The notes under the pieces were generated by a model, which was not told the DNA's origin, did not search any database, and saw nothing but the letters and a program-made list of their open reading frames with translations. A program made the position numbers and the translations under genes. Shown piece after piece: positions 38,101 to 48,580 of a stretch of DNA of 64,000 nucleotides. The DNA is from Azolla caroliniana (taxonomy: Eukaryota; Polypodiophyta): assembly GCA_043228905.1 (NCBI GenBank), contig JBHGNT010000005.1:22382001-22446000 (forward strand). The letters run 5' to 3'. Numbering within the stretch: position 1 is the stretch's first letter; each line of letters starts with the position of its first letter.

Positions 38101-39151
38101 ACAAGGATAATCAACACGTTTGAGCTTGACATGTGATTAAGAATCAATTTAGTTCATATTCCCACTATATGTTTGCTTATTTAATATGCCAATCTCCTAG
38201 CTATAGGATCTCCTATGATTGTAAAGCAAACTAAGCCTAGTGACCATAACCACGTTCCAATGTCTTCCCTCGAGTCTTTGAGGACAACAAACAACTACTA
38301 TGAGACAATCTTATCACACATTACTTGATGTCGCTATTAGAATCTTAATTAACCTTAATAAGCGTCCCATCTTATTAATTAAGATTCTAACAATCAACCC
38401 CCTAGAGAGTGCCACTCTCGCAATCTTAGCCTCATGAGCTCATGGCTAAGTCTCGAGCTAGGGCATCCTTCCCCAAGATGAGGAGAGTTGAGCCTCCCTA
38501 TATAAGAGACCACACATTCGGGTCATGTCGCCACGTGTCCATCCCAACATCATCCACCAGTATGTTCCCAAGTTAGGTGCCCTCCTTCATCTAACCTTAA
38601 TAAGTGTCCCATCTTATTAATTAAGATTCTAACAATCACCCCCCTAGAGAGTGCCACTCTCGCAATCTTAGCCTCATGAGCTCATGGCTAAATCTTGAGC
38701 TAGGGCATCCTTCCCCAAGATGAGGAGAGTTGAGCCTCCCTACATAAGTGACCACACATTCGGGTCATGTCGCCACTTGTCCATCCCAACATCATCCACC
38801 AGTATGTTCCCAAGTTAGGTGCCCTCCTTCATAACATGGACACACACACACACACACACACAAAGAAAGAAAGAAAGGTCAATAAACACAACACAACATG
38901 AGAGAGAGAGAGAGAGCTCACGCGGCGGCAGAGGGGCCGACAAGCGGGTTATCATAGAGCGGCTCGAATGAGAGGCGGCCGAGCGAGGAGAGTGTGCACG
39001 CGCCGCCATTGTGGACGGGGCAATTGTTGACATACATAGTCACCGCAAATAGTAAGAAGTTGATGGTAACTATAATGGGGATAAGCATCGAATGCCCCCG
39101 TGGTCCTTCTTGGCCCAACCATAAGATTGCATTCCTAGTCTTCATCAACAT
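35164..39151 (-). CDS. Rhomboid-like intramembrane serine protease (RBL type), 5 exons, 322 aa
   Basis: The CDS is the complement of 38922-39151, 36836-36999, 36583-36746, 35466-35731 and 35164-35308, all GT-AG with consistent phases. TM1 is LIPIIVTINFLLFAVTMYV, followed by the NCP...LGRLSFEPL segment and GPS. Exon 2 carries WRPFSCLWLHAGVVHLIVN (HxxxN, His110/Asn114). Exon 3 carries the catalytic GSSG motif (Ser162). Exon 4 carries the catalytic His214 in NFSHVGGFIFG. Exon 5 was found from the family C-terminus: a final helix, then GVNANENCSWCRNFSC. All catalytic residues are present, so the enzyme should cleave single-pass membrane proteins within the bilayer, probably in the Golgi or secretory system as for RBL1/RBL2-type relatives. 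A GT after the Lys near the end could allow one more exon, but a stop follows 18 bases on. Second and third Met codons (39145, 39091) are alternative starts. Confidence 0.88.
36366..36646. repeat. Partial tandem duplication of rhomboid exon 3 and its donor region
   Basis: About 130 bp at 36366-36497 repeats 36498-36646. The right copy contains the real 3' end of exon 3 and its donor (minus strand, 36582). The left copy lies inside intron 3, lacks about 13 bp, and its donor-equivalent GTGATT has become ATGATT. The copies differ at about ten positions. Confidence 0.88.
37869..37980. repeat. ~55-bp tandem duplication in rhomboid intron 1
   Basis: Two adjacent units share gcaaggaa and agtgattaagaatcaattg followed by aaaatgttaga, with several differences. 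Confidence 0.75.
38351..38832. repeat. 242-bp direct tandem repeat in rhomboid intron 1
   Basis: Copy 1 (38351-38592) and copy 2 (38593-38832) are about 97% identical. Each begins aaccttaataag and ends gtgccctccttcat. Each contains ttaattaagattctaac followed by a C-rich run. On the minus strand this reads as a polypurine tract followed by TGTTAGAATC, like the 3' junction of an LTR element. Copy 1 is preceded by the matching inverted arm ttagaatcttaatt. Confidence 0.9.
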
Positions 39152-39177
39152 CTTGTCTCTCTATCTCTAATCCAACC

Positions 39178-39186
39178 CTTTATATA
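39178..39186 (-). promoter_or_regulatory. TATA box near the rhomboid start
   Basis: The minus strand reads TATATAAAG just 27-35 bp upstream of the first ATG (39151). A transcript starting the usual ~30 bp downstream would barely include that ATG, so the start may be Met3 (39145), or this box may not be the one used. Confidence 0.4.
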
Positions 39187-41605
39187 GATCCCAAAACCTA
39201 TCTCCCTCTTGACAACCCTTCCTTGGAAACCCTAACTCTACCAAGGGTTGTTGATGACCTACAAACAAGCCCTAATCCTCCCTAGACTTGGAAACCACTA
39301 ATCTTGATTCAAACCTGAATATTGTTGATTCTTCTATAAGTGGGTGGTTGGCCTTCTTGCGTTTAGGGCCTGAATGTTCTCTTTGGAAGGAGAAGCAGCA
39401 GAAGCAAACCATTCTTGTGCATGTTTTTATTGATATGGTGCAGACCCACATCAGGAAAAATGGATGGAAATCTAACAACAGACCCCCTGAGCTTGGAGAA
39501 GAAGACAAAAAGAAAAAATCAGACTTTGGAAGAGTCTTTCGTTATATAGAACACCTAACCTTCCTCTTTGAGGCTATCTTCCTTTTCTCTTCTTTACACT
39601 TATGGTTCCCCCGGGTCCGTGATCACGCTGGACATATGTTGCGTTCGACACCCATCACTCATATGTCGATCCAATCCATTTGCCCGTCGCACTTCATGTA
39701 ATCCAAAATCTAGAATCCTCGAGCATTAAAATGTTCTATACTCATAAATGCATCGTAACCACAATTTGATAGAGGATCACAATTTGATAGAGGAACTAGA
39801 ATGGCCACACATGGATTGCCTAGAGGTTTTTATAAACCTATGAATGTAAATATCCACAAAAGGCAATATCGAGCATTGTATGTGTGAGAGTTGTTTTTAT
39901 AGTAGAAAAGAAGTAGCTTCAAACCTTGAGGAGACTATTGGTAAGTACACTTACAATTATAGATAGCATTAAGGAAAAGTGAAAGAGCCTTGTGTGAAAA
40001 GACAATTCTTAAAACCCTCTATATATGTGTTGGTGATAGAAATCCGACACTGGCTTATGAGTTTACATCCTCACGAATTGTTGAGTGGTTGAAAAAGGAA
40101 TATAATGATGTGATCCTAGATGGTGACAATGAGAAGCGCTTGTAACTGTGGACATGGTAGCAATGCTCTACTTTTGTAGCTATGATTATAACACATGCAA
40201 TCATATATTATTCCTCCTTTACTGTCCACTTAACTTTGCTACCCACTTCATCCCCAATACAATTTACTTTTTATTGTATATATGTGTCCAAGTGTTCTAT
40301 TTTGAATTGTTCGCTTTGGTTGTAAACTGGTTACCAATGCTCCTTATCACATCTTTATTTCCTTACTAAAAAAGTTATCCTTGGATAAGCCTTAACTTGC
40401 ATTATTCCGTTATCAATGCACCTTGTTTGTTCTTCATGGATCTTGTTTGTCATTGATCCCACCTCCCTATAGTGGAATTAATCATCTGCTTCTGTTCACC
40501 CTTTATCGTAAATAATAGATTTTGTGGAATATATTGTTGTTGATTGACGTTGAATTTATTTCTTGTTGAAAATCCTGTGCAACTTAAAATCATTGTAGCC
40601 TATGTGACTATGGCATTTGGTTGTGTATGGTTTCTAAGTTAAAAATCATAATCATTGCATTCTTTATGTTCTCAACATAAAGATTTTATGTTCTACTTAT
40701 GACCAATAATAATCAATTGGTTATTGTAGCTTTGGTCATTAGTCAAACTAGTAACATTTAAGTGCATAATTTAAATAGTTGGCGAGTATCCCTTTTTCAC
40801 CCAAATGCATTTAAAACCAAAAATAAGTATACTTTAACAAATTGCTCTAAATTCCAAAACCATTTTGTGACATCTAGAAAATGATCGGATGGAGGATATT
40901 CATATAAATTGACAAACAATTACTTCATGATTGCATCAACTCATTGAGTAAACATTATTGAATAATGGTGAGATATCCATTAGAAATTTCAATGTATCCA
41001 TTAATAAGTTAGTTTGGGTGAAGTGGGAACGACTATCAATGCTTACCGAGTGGGGATTAACCCAAAGAACCAATGGATATATAATAGCTCTACCAAGTCC
41101 TTAGAGGAGATCTGCAAGAAGTCCCTCATTGATCATAAATCGAAATGACATGCTAAAAGTGTCAAGCATTATCATCAAATGTATGTATAGGCAAGTTGCA
41201 ACATAAAAAAAAGAGTCCTTTTGTTGATAAGGATTCAAAGTTGCATACTAGAAGCTATAATCTTTTCCCTTAATATCTAGGCAACTTCAACATAATGACT
41301 TCAAAAATTCTTTCTTATTTCACCAAAACTAATTTTGCATTTCACAATCTTGCTTCATTTAGAATGTGAGCAAACCAACACGTCAAATTGTCATACACTA
41401 TAACTTTCACATTCCTTCAATTTGATTTGTTTCTTATGCCTTCTCCGAATTTTAGTAGTATACAGTAATGCAATCCTTGCAACATGATATAAATCCTAGA
41501 TGAATAAGATGTGCTCTCTAATCACTTTATAATTCCGTCTTTATGATTGTGTAGTCACAACAAGAAGTTGAACATATTCAATCTTAGTTCAATATATACC
41601 AAAAT
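39187..41605. other. Intergenic DNA, no gene seen
   Basis: AT-rich with no recognisable coding region. A plus-strand frame at 39288-39701 has no known motif and is probably noncoding. Confidence 0.6.
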
Positions 41606-43143
41606 AAAAACAAATGTGATGACTTAAGGGCCTAGCATGGGGAAAGTTGGCACAAACAGGCCTCCTATCTATAGACGATTGGAGACGCATGGCTGATTCA
41701 GGAAGAGCCCAAGAGGACCTTTTCCCTCCCCTCAAGGGAGCTACGAAAATGCGGAGACTGATAGCTGAGGCAGTTGACAGGGTTCCGATGGGGGAGGCGA
41801 GAGAACATGCATGGTTCGGTCTCTTTGACGAGGCTGGAATGGTCAAGTCGCTAAAGGGCATGAGCGGATTGGGGAGTGATACAGTTTTTGGGGACAACCA
41901 GAGCAACGGCTCTTGGCACCCAATCTGAGTGGTGGCACAGATTGATAACATCTGGAAGACAGACCCGGATGTTGCTAAGGTGGAACCCCATTGGAGGTTA
42001 AGGGTATACGGTTGTCGCCCCCTTGTCGATCTGGATTGGGACCCCGGGGATTTCAGATGGAAACATGACGATAGACTCCACCACTTCTTCGATTACACCA
42101 CTAAATTGGGTCGGACTTTGCAGCTGCAGCCAGGCGGCCCCCTTCGCAACGGCTGGCGAACATTGGGCATCCCCGATGAGGCGCTCATTGCCTTTTGGAA
42201 GGGTCTTTGGCGTCTCCACATGCATGAAAAGATTAAGCTCTTTTGGTGGCAGATTGGTCATAATGTGGTGCCCGTTGGCGAATGGTTAGATAAACGTGGC
42301 GGCCCGTTAGGCTGCCCACTGTGCTCTCTACCTATTGAGTCTCTGAGACATTGTTTGTGGGATTGCCCTCAAGCTCAAAAGGTATGGGATAGAGTGACTC
42401 GCCTCCTTGTGGCATGTGAAGTTGAAGGAACAGCCTCGTGGAGCGCTGCGGCATGGATTGATCACTCGATCGAAGGGTGGATGGACGCCGTCAATGCGGA
42501 TAGTTGGTGCTATGTATGCACGAGAGGCAAAATTGTCAAGATCCGTTTTGAAAGAGGCTTGCAACCCGCATCCCCTAGGTTTCCGGAAATCTGGATGTTG
42601 ATCGCAGGTTTCACCTTGTGGTATATATGGAAAGCGCGTTGCCTCAAGGTCTTCCAAGGTACGGTACGGCCCCCGGAGGAAGTGATCATGGACATATGGT
42701 TTGCGCTTATCAGCTGCCTACGAGGGCAACTAGAAGAGGTTTGCAGCCACTCCAACGACGTGACCACTGCCCGTTTGCGCTTTTGGCAGAAATGGCGGAA
42801 CACACCTATGGTGATGCAAGGCAGGAGTGGCCCGAGGTGGAACTACCAGCCCCCACGTTGGTTGTTTCCTACTCACCTGCCACCCTCTCTTCGGTGTAGG
42901 CCCCAAGAGCCGACTCGTACTAGGCAACATTGAAGGGCATCGCCTTGGATACAGGTAGCTTCTTACATTAAGTTAGGCCGCAAGGCAATGTAAGTGGCTC
43001 ATCTTCTTTGGCTTGATCGGAGGAAGTCTCCCCAATGTGTGTACAAGTCTCCTTATAGACTCTATGTAATAATCCTTCCTAACTAATGGGAAAGTAGCTT
43101 TACTTTGAAAAAAAGAAAAAAGAAAAACAAATGTGATGACTTA
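41606..43143 (+). mobile_element. Young 5'-truncated LINE insertion with target-site duplication
   Basis: The inserted sequence at 41627-43122 is flanked by a perfect direct repeat of about 21 bp: 41606-41626 and 43123-43143, both containing caaatgtgatgactta. It ends in an A-rich tail with interspersed G (43108-43122), the hallmark of target-primed reverse transcription. Only the last ~1.5 kb of ORF2 is present, so reverse transcription stopped before the RT domain. The insert is GC-rich against AT-rich flanks. Confidence 0.92.
41647..42933 (+). pseudogene. LINE ORF2 C-terminal fragment (zf-RVT region)
   Basis: One continuous frame is broken only by TGA at 41926-41928. Upstream of it is the post-RT segment. 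Downstream are FWKGLWRLHMHEKIKLFWWQ and the zinc-binding zf-RVT motif CPLC...HCLWDC near 42315-42370, followed by a Trp-rich tail (WLIAGFTLWYIWKAR-like). There is no reverse transcriptase or endonuclease. The single stop over about 430 codons and intact TSD indicate a recent insertion. Confidence 0.85.
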
Positions 43144-43515
43144 CATGATGCCATTTAATTTTTACTTTGTGGATTCAATACTTTCTTAATCCCAAGGATA
43201 TCGTTGATTCCATAGTAAAGGGTATCGTGCTTTAGAATGTCTACAGAAAGGCCATACTTTAACAAAACTTATTATTTACGCGTGCAAAATCTTCAAGCAT
43301 ATTTTATAAGAGTAAATTAAGGGAATCAATCTTGTTAATAATAAGAATGTTTAGATATTTCCCTTCACATCAAATGAAAAGAAGCACGTACACAATCTGA
43401 TTTCCTTTCATATGGAAGCACGTTATAGGATCATAATATGTCCTTGTGAAAACATTAGGCAAATGATTCATTATGCTACTTGTCTATGGAGATGAGCAGG
43501 TGCTCTTCTCATAGG

Positions 43516-44117
43516 ATCTCAACGCTCTTCAAGGCTTAATTCACATTGTAGACGATTTTTTCATAACGAATGTAGCCCACTAGTGAACTAAGGGAAAATT
43601 AAATGCGTGGAGACAAAGCACTAAGGGATATGTTTACCCATGTCAAATCTCCTCAGATATCAAAATTGCAAATTGTTCCAAATACTTTGGAATGGAATTG
43701 ACGTCCCACCAATTGTAACATGCATAAAACATCAATTGGAAGTCACTCAAGTAAGCTATCGCATGTTTGAATCCAAATGAAGTGTTGATATCCTTTAAAG
43801 ATGGTAGATATAGATATAGGATCTCAACACTCTTTAATGATTCATTCACATTGTAGACAATTTTTTTTGTAAAGAAAATGGCCTACTAGTGAACTCAGGG
43901 AAAATTAAATGCGTGAAGACAATGCACTAAGGGAGATGTTTACACATGCCAAACCTACTAGGGTTATCAAAATTTTGAAATTTTCCAAATACTTTGGAAT
44001 TGACATCCCACCAACTGAAACATGCATAAAACATCGATTGGAAGTCACTCAAGTTAGCTTTCACGTGTTTGAATCCGAATGCAGTGTTCATCGCCTTTAG
44101 ACATTGGTAGATATAGA
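43516..44117. repeat. ~300-bp tandem duplication, two diverged copies
   Basis: 43516-43817 and 43818-44117 share catgcataaaacatc, ggaagtcactcaagt, actagtgaact and gggaaaattaaatgcgtg in the same order, with perhaps 15% divergence and small indels. No known element family is recognised. Confidence 0.85.
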
Positions 44118-45074
44118 TCAAACGTTTCTATGCATTGGTAATCTAGAACTTGTAATATGATGCCCCCTTTTTTGGATGAAATACATTGAAAAAGGTACAA
44201 AATGTGTTCTTTTGATGACACCTTGGGGTTAAGGAAACCACACCATACTCTTTATCTACTGCTCCTAGAAATAGGGGTGAGACCCATCAAACTGGTGGGT
44301 TTGATGAGATTCCACGAGAATGTAACTAATGTAAATTACCTAGAGGCAAATCGCCAACCAACCCAATCTTGATGTGATCACTGAACAAATTATAGAAGAT
44401 AAATAAAAGCAAAATTCCCTTATTTAGAGAGGAAAGTGATATTCTCGTGATAAACATCAGGGCCTAAATTTGATGGGTTAGTATCAAAGTTTTTTGGCGG
44501 GCATTTTTTAAAGATGTATGTCATATGACATAAGATTACAAAAACTAACATGTCATTTGACATACAAATTTTAAAAATGAAAAGCTCTATATAAATGCTA
44601 CATTGTTATAGATGTCATTACTATAACACAAATAAACATAACTACCTCACAAAGATAATGAAATACATAAAATAAATATCGTGTTAATGTTTTCACTATT
44701 AAGTATGAAGACAATGTTATTGTTTTGAAAAAATGAAGCTATTTTTTTGGAATAAAGGTGGTTATTTTTTTAGAAAAAAAGGTTATCTTTTTTTAAAAAT
44801 GGTTATTTTATCGAAAAAGAAGTTTAGTAAAAATTTAAGTTTTAACTTAAAACTTAAAACATTAAAATCAAACCTAGAGTTTACACTCTTAGAGTATTTA
44901 ATAAAGGTTATTGTTTAAAATTTCAATCAAATTTAAACTAATATTATTAGTAAAGAATAAAGGTTTAAAAATATATATCATTATTACATGATGATGATAT
45001 TATTTTAAGCATGTTATAAATATATATGTAATATAACTATATTATTATATACATTTCATAGTACATACATATGC
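44118..45074. other. Extremely AT-rich spacer, no gene
   Basis: Runs of A and T around 44735-45060 generate spurious Phe/Lys/Leu-rich frames. No domain is seen. Confidence 0.7.
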
Positions 45075-46190
45075 ATATAGAAGCAATAAGATAACATGTT
45101 GCATCAAATTGGGGCCATTCAATCCTTCTTCTCTTGCAACCTTATTCACCACTTCTTCTAATTTATCAATACATAAGCCAAAGAGTGTGGGTGATAGTGG
45201 ACATCCTTGCTTGACCCCCATGTTACTTAAGAAGTGCTTTGAGAATCCACTATCCATTTTTAGTTGGCATTTAACTTGTTCATATAGGTGTGCAACCGCA
45301 ACTCGGTACGCTAATGGCATGTCAATGGCTACCATTCTATTCCAAAGCTCACTTTGTGGTACGGTATCAAAAGATTTCTTGAAATAAACAAAACAACAAT
45401 AAAGTATTTTTCCTTGTAGTCGACTCTCTTCCATGATTACTCTTAATGTGACCAAATGATCCACGGTGGAGTGTTTTGGTCTAAATCTAGCTTGCCCAAG
45501 TGCTCTTTTGCTTGTACTCTCAGCCCATGTGCTTATCTTTTGCTCCATAATAGTGCTATATAATTTAGCTCACCATTATTGTACGATAATTTGATACTTG
45601 ATTCCTATCTCCAGCTTTAAATATTGGTTTAATCCAATTCATAAGCCAATCATTTGGAAATCCTTGTTTTATAGCTTGCTCTAAAATTGTCATTATCCAA
45701 TGACAAATGTGTGGCATTGTCCATTTTAAAATCTCACTTGAGATGTAGGTTGAATCTATTGCTTTCCCACTTGCCATCTTCTTTATTCCCTTATTGACAT
45801 CATCAATATCGATACATGTAGTGCACGGAGTTTCAATTTTCTCAACCATAGGAGCCAGACCTTCATGCATATATAACCTTTGTACATAGTCTAACATTTC
45901 TTCATTTGTAAAGTGACCTTTCACATCTTCTTTCTTACCCTTGAGTTGTCCCCATGCTAATTTTGGTTTGAGCTTAAACAAGTTTTTCTTTTTCATCTCT
46001 TGCATTTGGAAATATCTTCTTTTCTTTCTCCTCACAACTTTCTTTATATGTGCCATGCAACAATCTTTTCATTCCCCCCTTCTATGGACTTAAACTATTT
46101 GAGATACATCTTACATTCATCGTCGAACCAAGAATTACATGGAAAACTACACACCTTATGCCCACCCACATGTCTCTTAAAGCATTGATA
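45075..46190 (-). pseudogene. LINE reverse-transcriptase fragment, truncated at both ends
   Basis: The minus strand from 46190 reads a linker with WFDDECK, then KLAWGQLKGKK. A frame at 46056-45565 follows with SGKAIDSTYISSEILKW and NWIKPIFKAGDRNQVSNYRT. A frameshift leads to a frame at 45548-45045 with QARFRPKHSTVDHL, KKSFDTVPQSELW and MGVKQGCPLSPTLF, all RVT_1 blocks of L1-type LINEs. It breaks off at LLLYAY, exactly where the catalytic YADD should be, and continues as AT-rich spacer. On the right it joins Copia-2 sequence at about 46190-46195. With both ends missing, it looks like a deletion or recombination product rather than a clean insertion. Confidence 0.8.
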
Positions 46191-46194
46191 TCCA

Positions 46195-47130
46195 ACCTTA
46201 AGGATTACATGCACATATGCTATGCTACCGAATATCCGAAGGTGTCTCAAATTCGGCTTCCGCCCGAAATACAGCTCATGTGTTAACACCTTGTCAATGA
46301 TCCGGTTTTGGATGTAGACGACCGTCTGGACCGCCTTAGCCCAGTAGAAATGGGGCATGTTCTTCTCCTCCAGCATTGCCCTTGCCGCGTCGACAATCGA
46401 CCGGTTCTTCCTTTCGGCCACGCTGTTTTTCTCCGGTGTGTATCTGCAACTGAATTTTCTCCTAATTCCGTTTTGCTGCAGATAATTGTTGAATTGGTCA
46501 AAAAAGTATTCTTTTCCGCCATCTGACAGCAGGCACTTGATATTCCTCTCTGTTCCCCGTTCAACTAAACTTTGAAGGTTTCAGAAACATTCGAAGACTT
46601 CGTTCTTCCTCTCAATGAGGTAGATCCATGTGTGCCGGTTGTAGTCATCGATGATGGAGACGAAGTATCGACTCCCGCCAAGACTAACGTTTTGTGTCGG
46701 ACCCCATAAATCTGAATGAATTAGGTCGAGCTTGTTATGGCTCCGGTTTTGTTCGGTGGGGAATGGAAGCTGGTGTTGCTTCCCGAGTTGGTAGGCTTCA
46801 ACAATTTCGGCCTTCTGGCCACTGAATTTCGGCAATGCGAACACAACTTGTTTCGATTGTAGGTCTTGAAGCCTCCGGTAATTGACGTTGTCGATCCGCT
46901 TGTGCCAGATATTGATGTCTGATTCAATCTTCTGTCCTTTGGCAAACATGGTGGTGCCTACGTCATTAGTGTTGAGGATGAACATCCTCCCTCTCTGCAC
47001 CCTTGCGCGATTATCCGGCCTTCTTCCTCGATGAAGCAACCGAGGTGTGTAAACTGCACCGACATCCCCTAGTTGACGATTTGTCTAACCAACACCAGGT
47101 TCTTTGTGATAGTTGGAACGTGTAGTATGT
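46195..47130 (-). pseudogene. Copia-2 fragment: integrase region
   Basis: Minus-strand frames encode pre-integrase and integrase of the Copia-1 subfamily: LWHKR-type IWHKRIDNVNYRRL, YQLGKQHQLPFP, HSDLWGP, AERKNRSIVDAARAMLEE and ELYFGRKPNLRHLRIFG. It is broken by frameshifts. The element is cut on the right by the Gypsy insertion at 47130/47131 and on the left by the LINE fragment. Reverse transcriptase, RNase H and the 3' LTR are missing. Confidence 0.88.
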
Positions 47131-47820
47131 TGTTGTGCCTTTCGGCTCCGGATCGTTGCGTGAGTCGGGTGGGAACCACTGAGGTTTTGGACTAGGAGAA
47201 AAGAAGATTCTAAGGCAATGAAGAATATGAAATATGTTGTAAGAAAGAAAGATATGAAAAACTCGTGAATCCCACGAGTATAGTGTATTAGTGAGTACTC
47301 AAATTAAGAGAGAAAAATAATTAGCAAATTCGTGAATCCCACGATTATATTATATTAATCCACCCTTGTAAAATAAGCAACAACCCCCATACATCATTCT
47401 CTCCTCCTTATATAAGGATGGAAGAGGCTAAGCATAATTTCATGCTTTTTTCTAAAGTGTTCATGCACACTAAATGTGCATGAGTTGCCTTTTTACACTA
47501 TGCTTTTATTTCCTAAATATAGTGCTCATGCTCGCTAGATGTGCACGAGTCATTTTTTTATTGGTGTACATTTTTCTTATAAATAAAGTATTCACGCACT
47601 CTAAAAAATGCATGACTTTCCTTTTAATAAAGGTCTTATATGTATTAAATCTATATTTAGAACATTTAGGATAAGTTAGTACAATGGTAAGGTTGGGATT
47701 TGTTTATGTGGAGGTATAGGGTTTGAATCCTACCCTATGCACATAATAAATATTTTTAATATTTTATTTTATTGATTATACGTACTTTAAATCGGATATA
47801 GTATTTTACATATTTCACGT
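47131..47820 (-). repeat. Gypsy LTR A (truncated outer LTR)
   Basis: Starts tgttgtgcctttcgg and ends ...tttcacgt. It lacks the final agtgtgtgattcacactacgaca-type end (23 bp) seen in LTR C. It is about 97-98% identical to LTR C, the opposite outer end, and clearly different from LTR B, which follows directly. It contains a palindromic tccttatataagga TATA region. Confidence 0.88.
47676..47735 (+). other. tRNA-like A-box/B-box module in Gypsy LTR A
   Basis: TTAGTACAATGGTAAGG (47676-47692) resembles a pol III A box. GGGTTTGAATCC (47719-47730) resembles the B box GGTTCGAATCC. Their spacing is tRNA-like, and an AT-rich tail follows. It suggests a SINE- or tRNA-derived piece carried in the LTR, in the orientation opposite to the element. 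No full cloverleaf is evident. Confidence 0.5.
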
Positions 47821-48524
47821 TGTCGTGCCTTTCAGCTCCGGATCGTTGCGTGAGTCGGGTGGGAACCGCCGAGGTTTTGGACTAGGAGGAAGAGGAATAC
47901 AACTTAAGGCTAGTTATGAATAGTAGAAAGAGAAGTAAGATAGCAATCTCGTGAATCCCACGAGTTTAGTGTATTTAAAACAATATTTAGATTATAAGAG
48001 TAATTTAGATGGAAATATTCGTGAATCCCACGAATATATTAGATTGATCAATCCTTGTATATTAATCAACAACCTTATACATATTTCTCTCCTCCTTATA
48101 TAAAGATGGAAGAGGCTAAGCATGGCTTCATGCTTTTTCACCAAAAGTGTCCATGCACACTAAATGTGCATGTGATGCTTTGTCATTTCCTAAGTATAGG
48201 GCTCATGCACGCTAGATGTGCATGAGTCACTTTTAATGTCACGTGTAAATAAAATATTCACACCCTAAAGAATACATGATTTTTACCTTTTAATAAAGCT
48301 ATGTGTAAATAAAGGTCTTATATGTATTAAATCTATATGTATAACACTAAAGATAAGTTATTACAATGGTAAAGTTGAAGTTTATCTATGTGGAGGTGCA
48401 AGGTTTGAATCTTGCCCTATGCACGTGATAAATATTTTGATATATTATTTATTTATTTATATGTATCTAAAATCGGATATATTATTTTATGGTTTTCACG
48501 TAGTGTGTGGAATACACTACGACA
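47821..48524 (-). repeat. Gypsy LTR B (internal, diverged)
   Basis: Starts tgtcgtgcctttcag and ends cactacgaca, followed by a purine-rich tract on the minus strand (AGGGGGCGAG), the expected polypurine tract. It shares layout with LTRs A and C but is far more diverged, with several indels, for example after ggactagga. Confidence 0.88.
48355..48411 (+). other. tRNA-like A-box/B-box module in Gypsy LTR B
   Basis: Diverged counterpart of the LTR A module: attacaatggtaaag and aaggtttgaatc at the same relative places. Confidence 0.45.
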
Positions 48525-48580
48525 CTCGCCCCCTCCGAACCCGCACATCCTCCGGTATGTGCCGAAGTCCCCGATGCTTG

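Noticed and set aside
44733-44918. 61-aa Phe/Lys-rich plus-strand frame
   Set aside because: Produced by A/T homopolymer runs.
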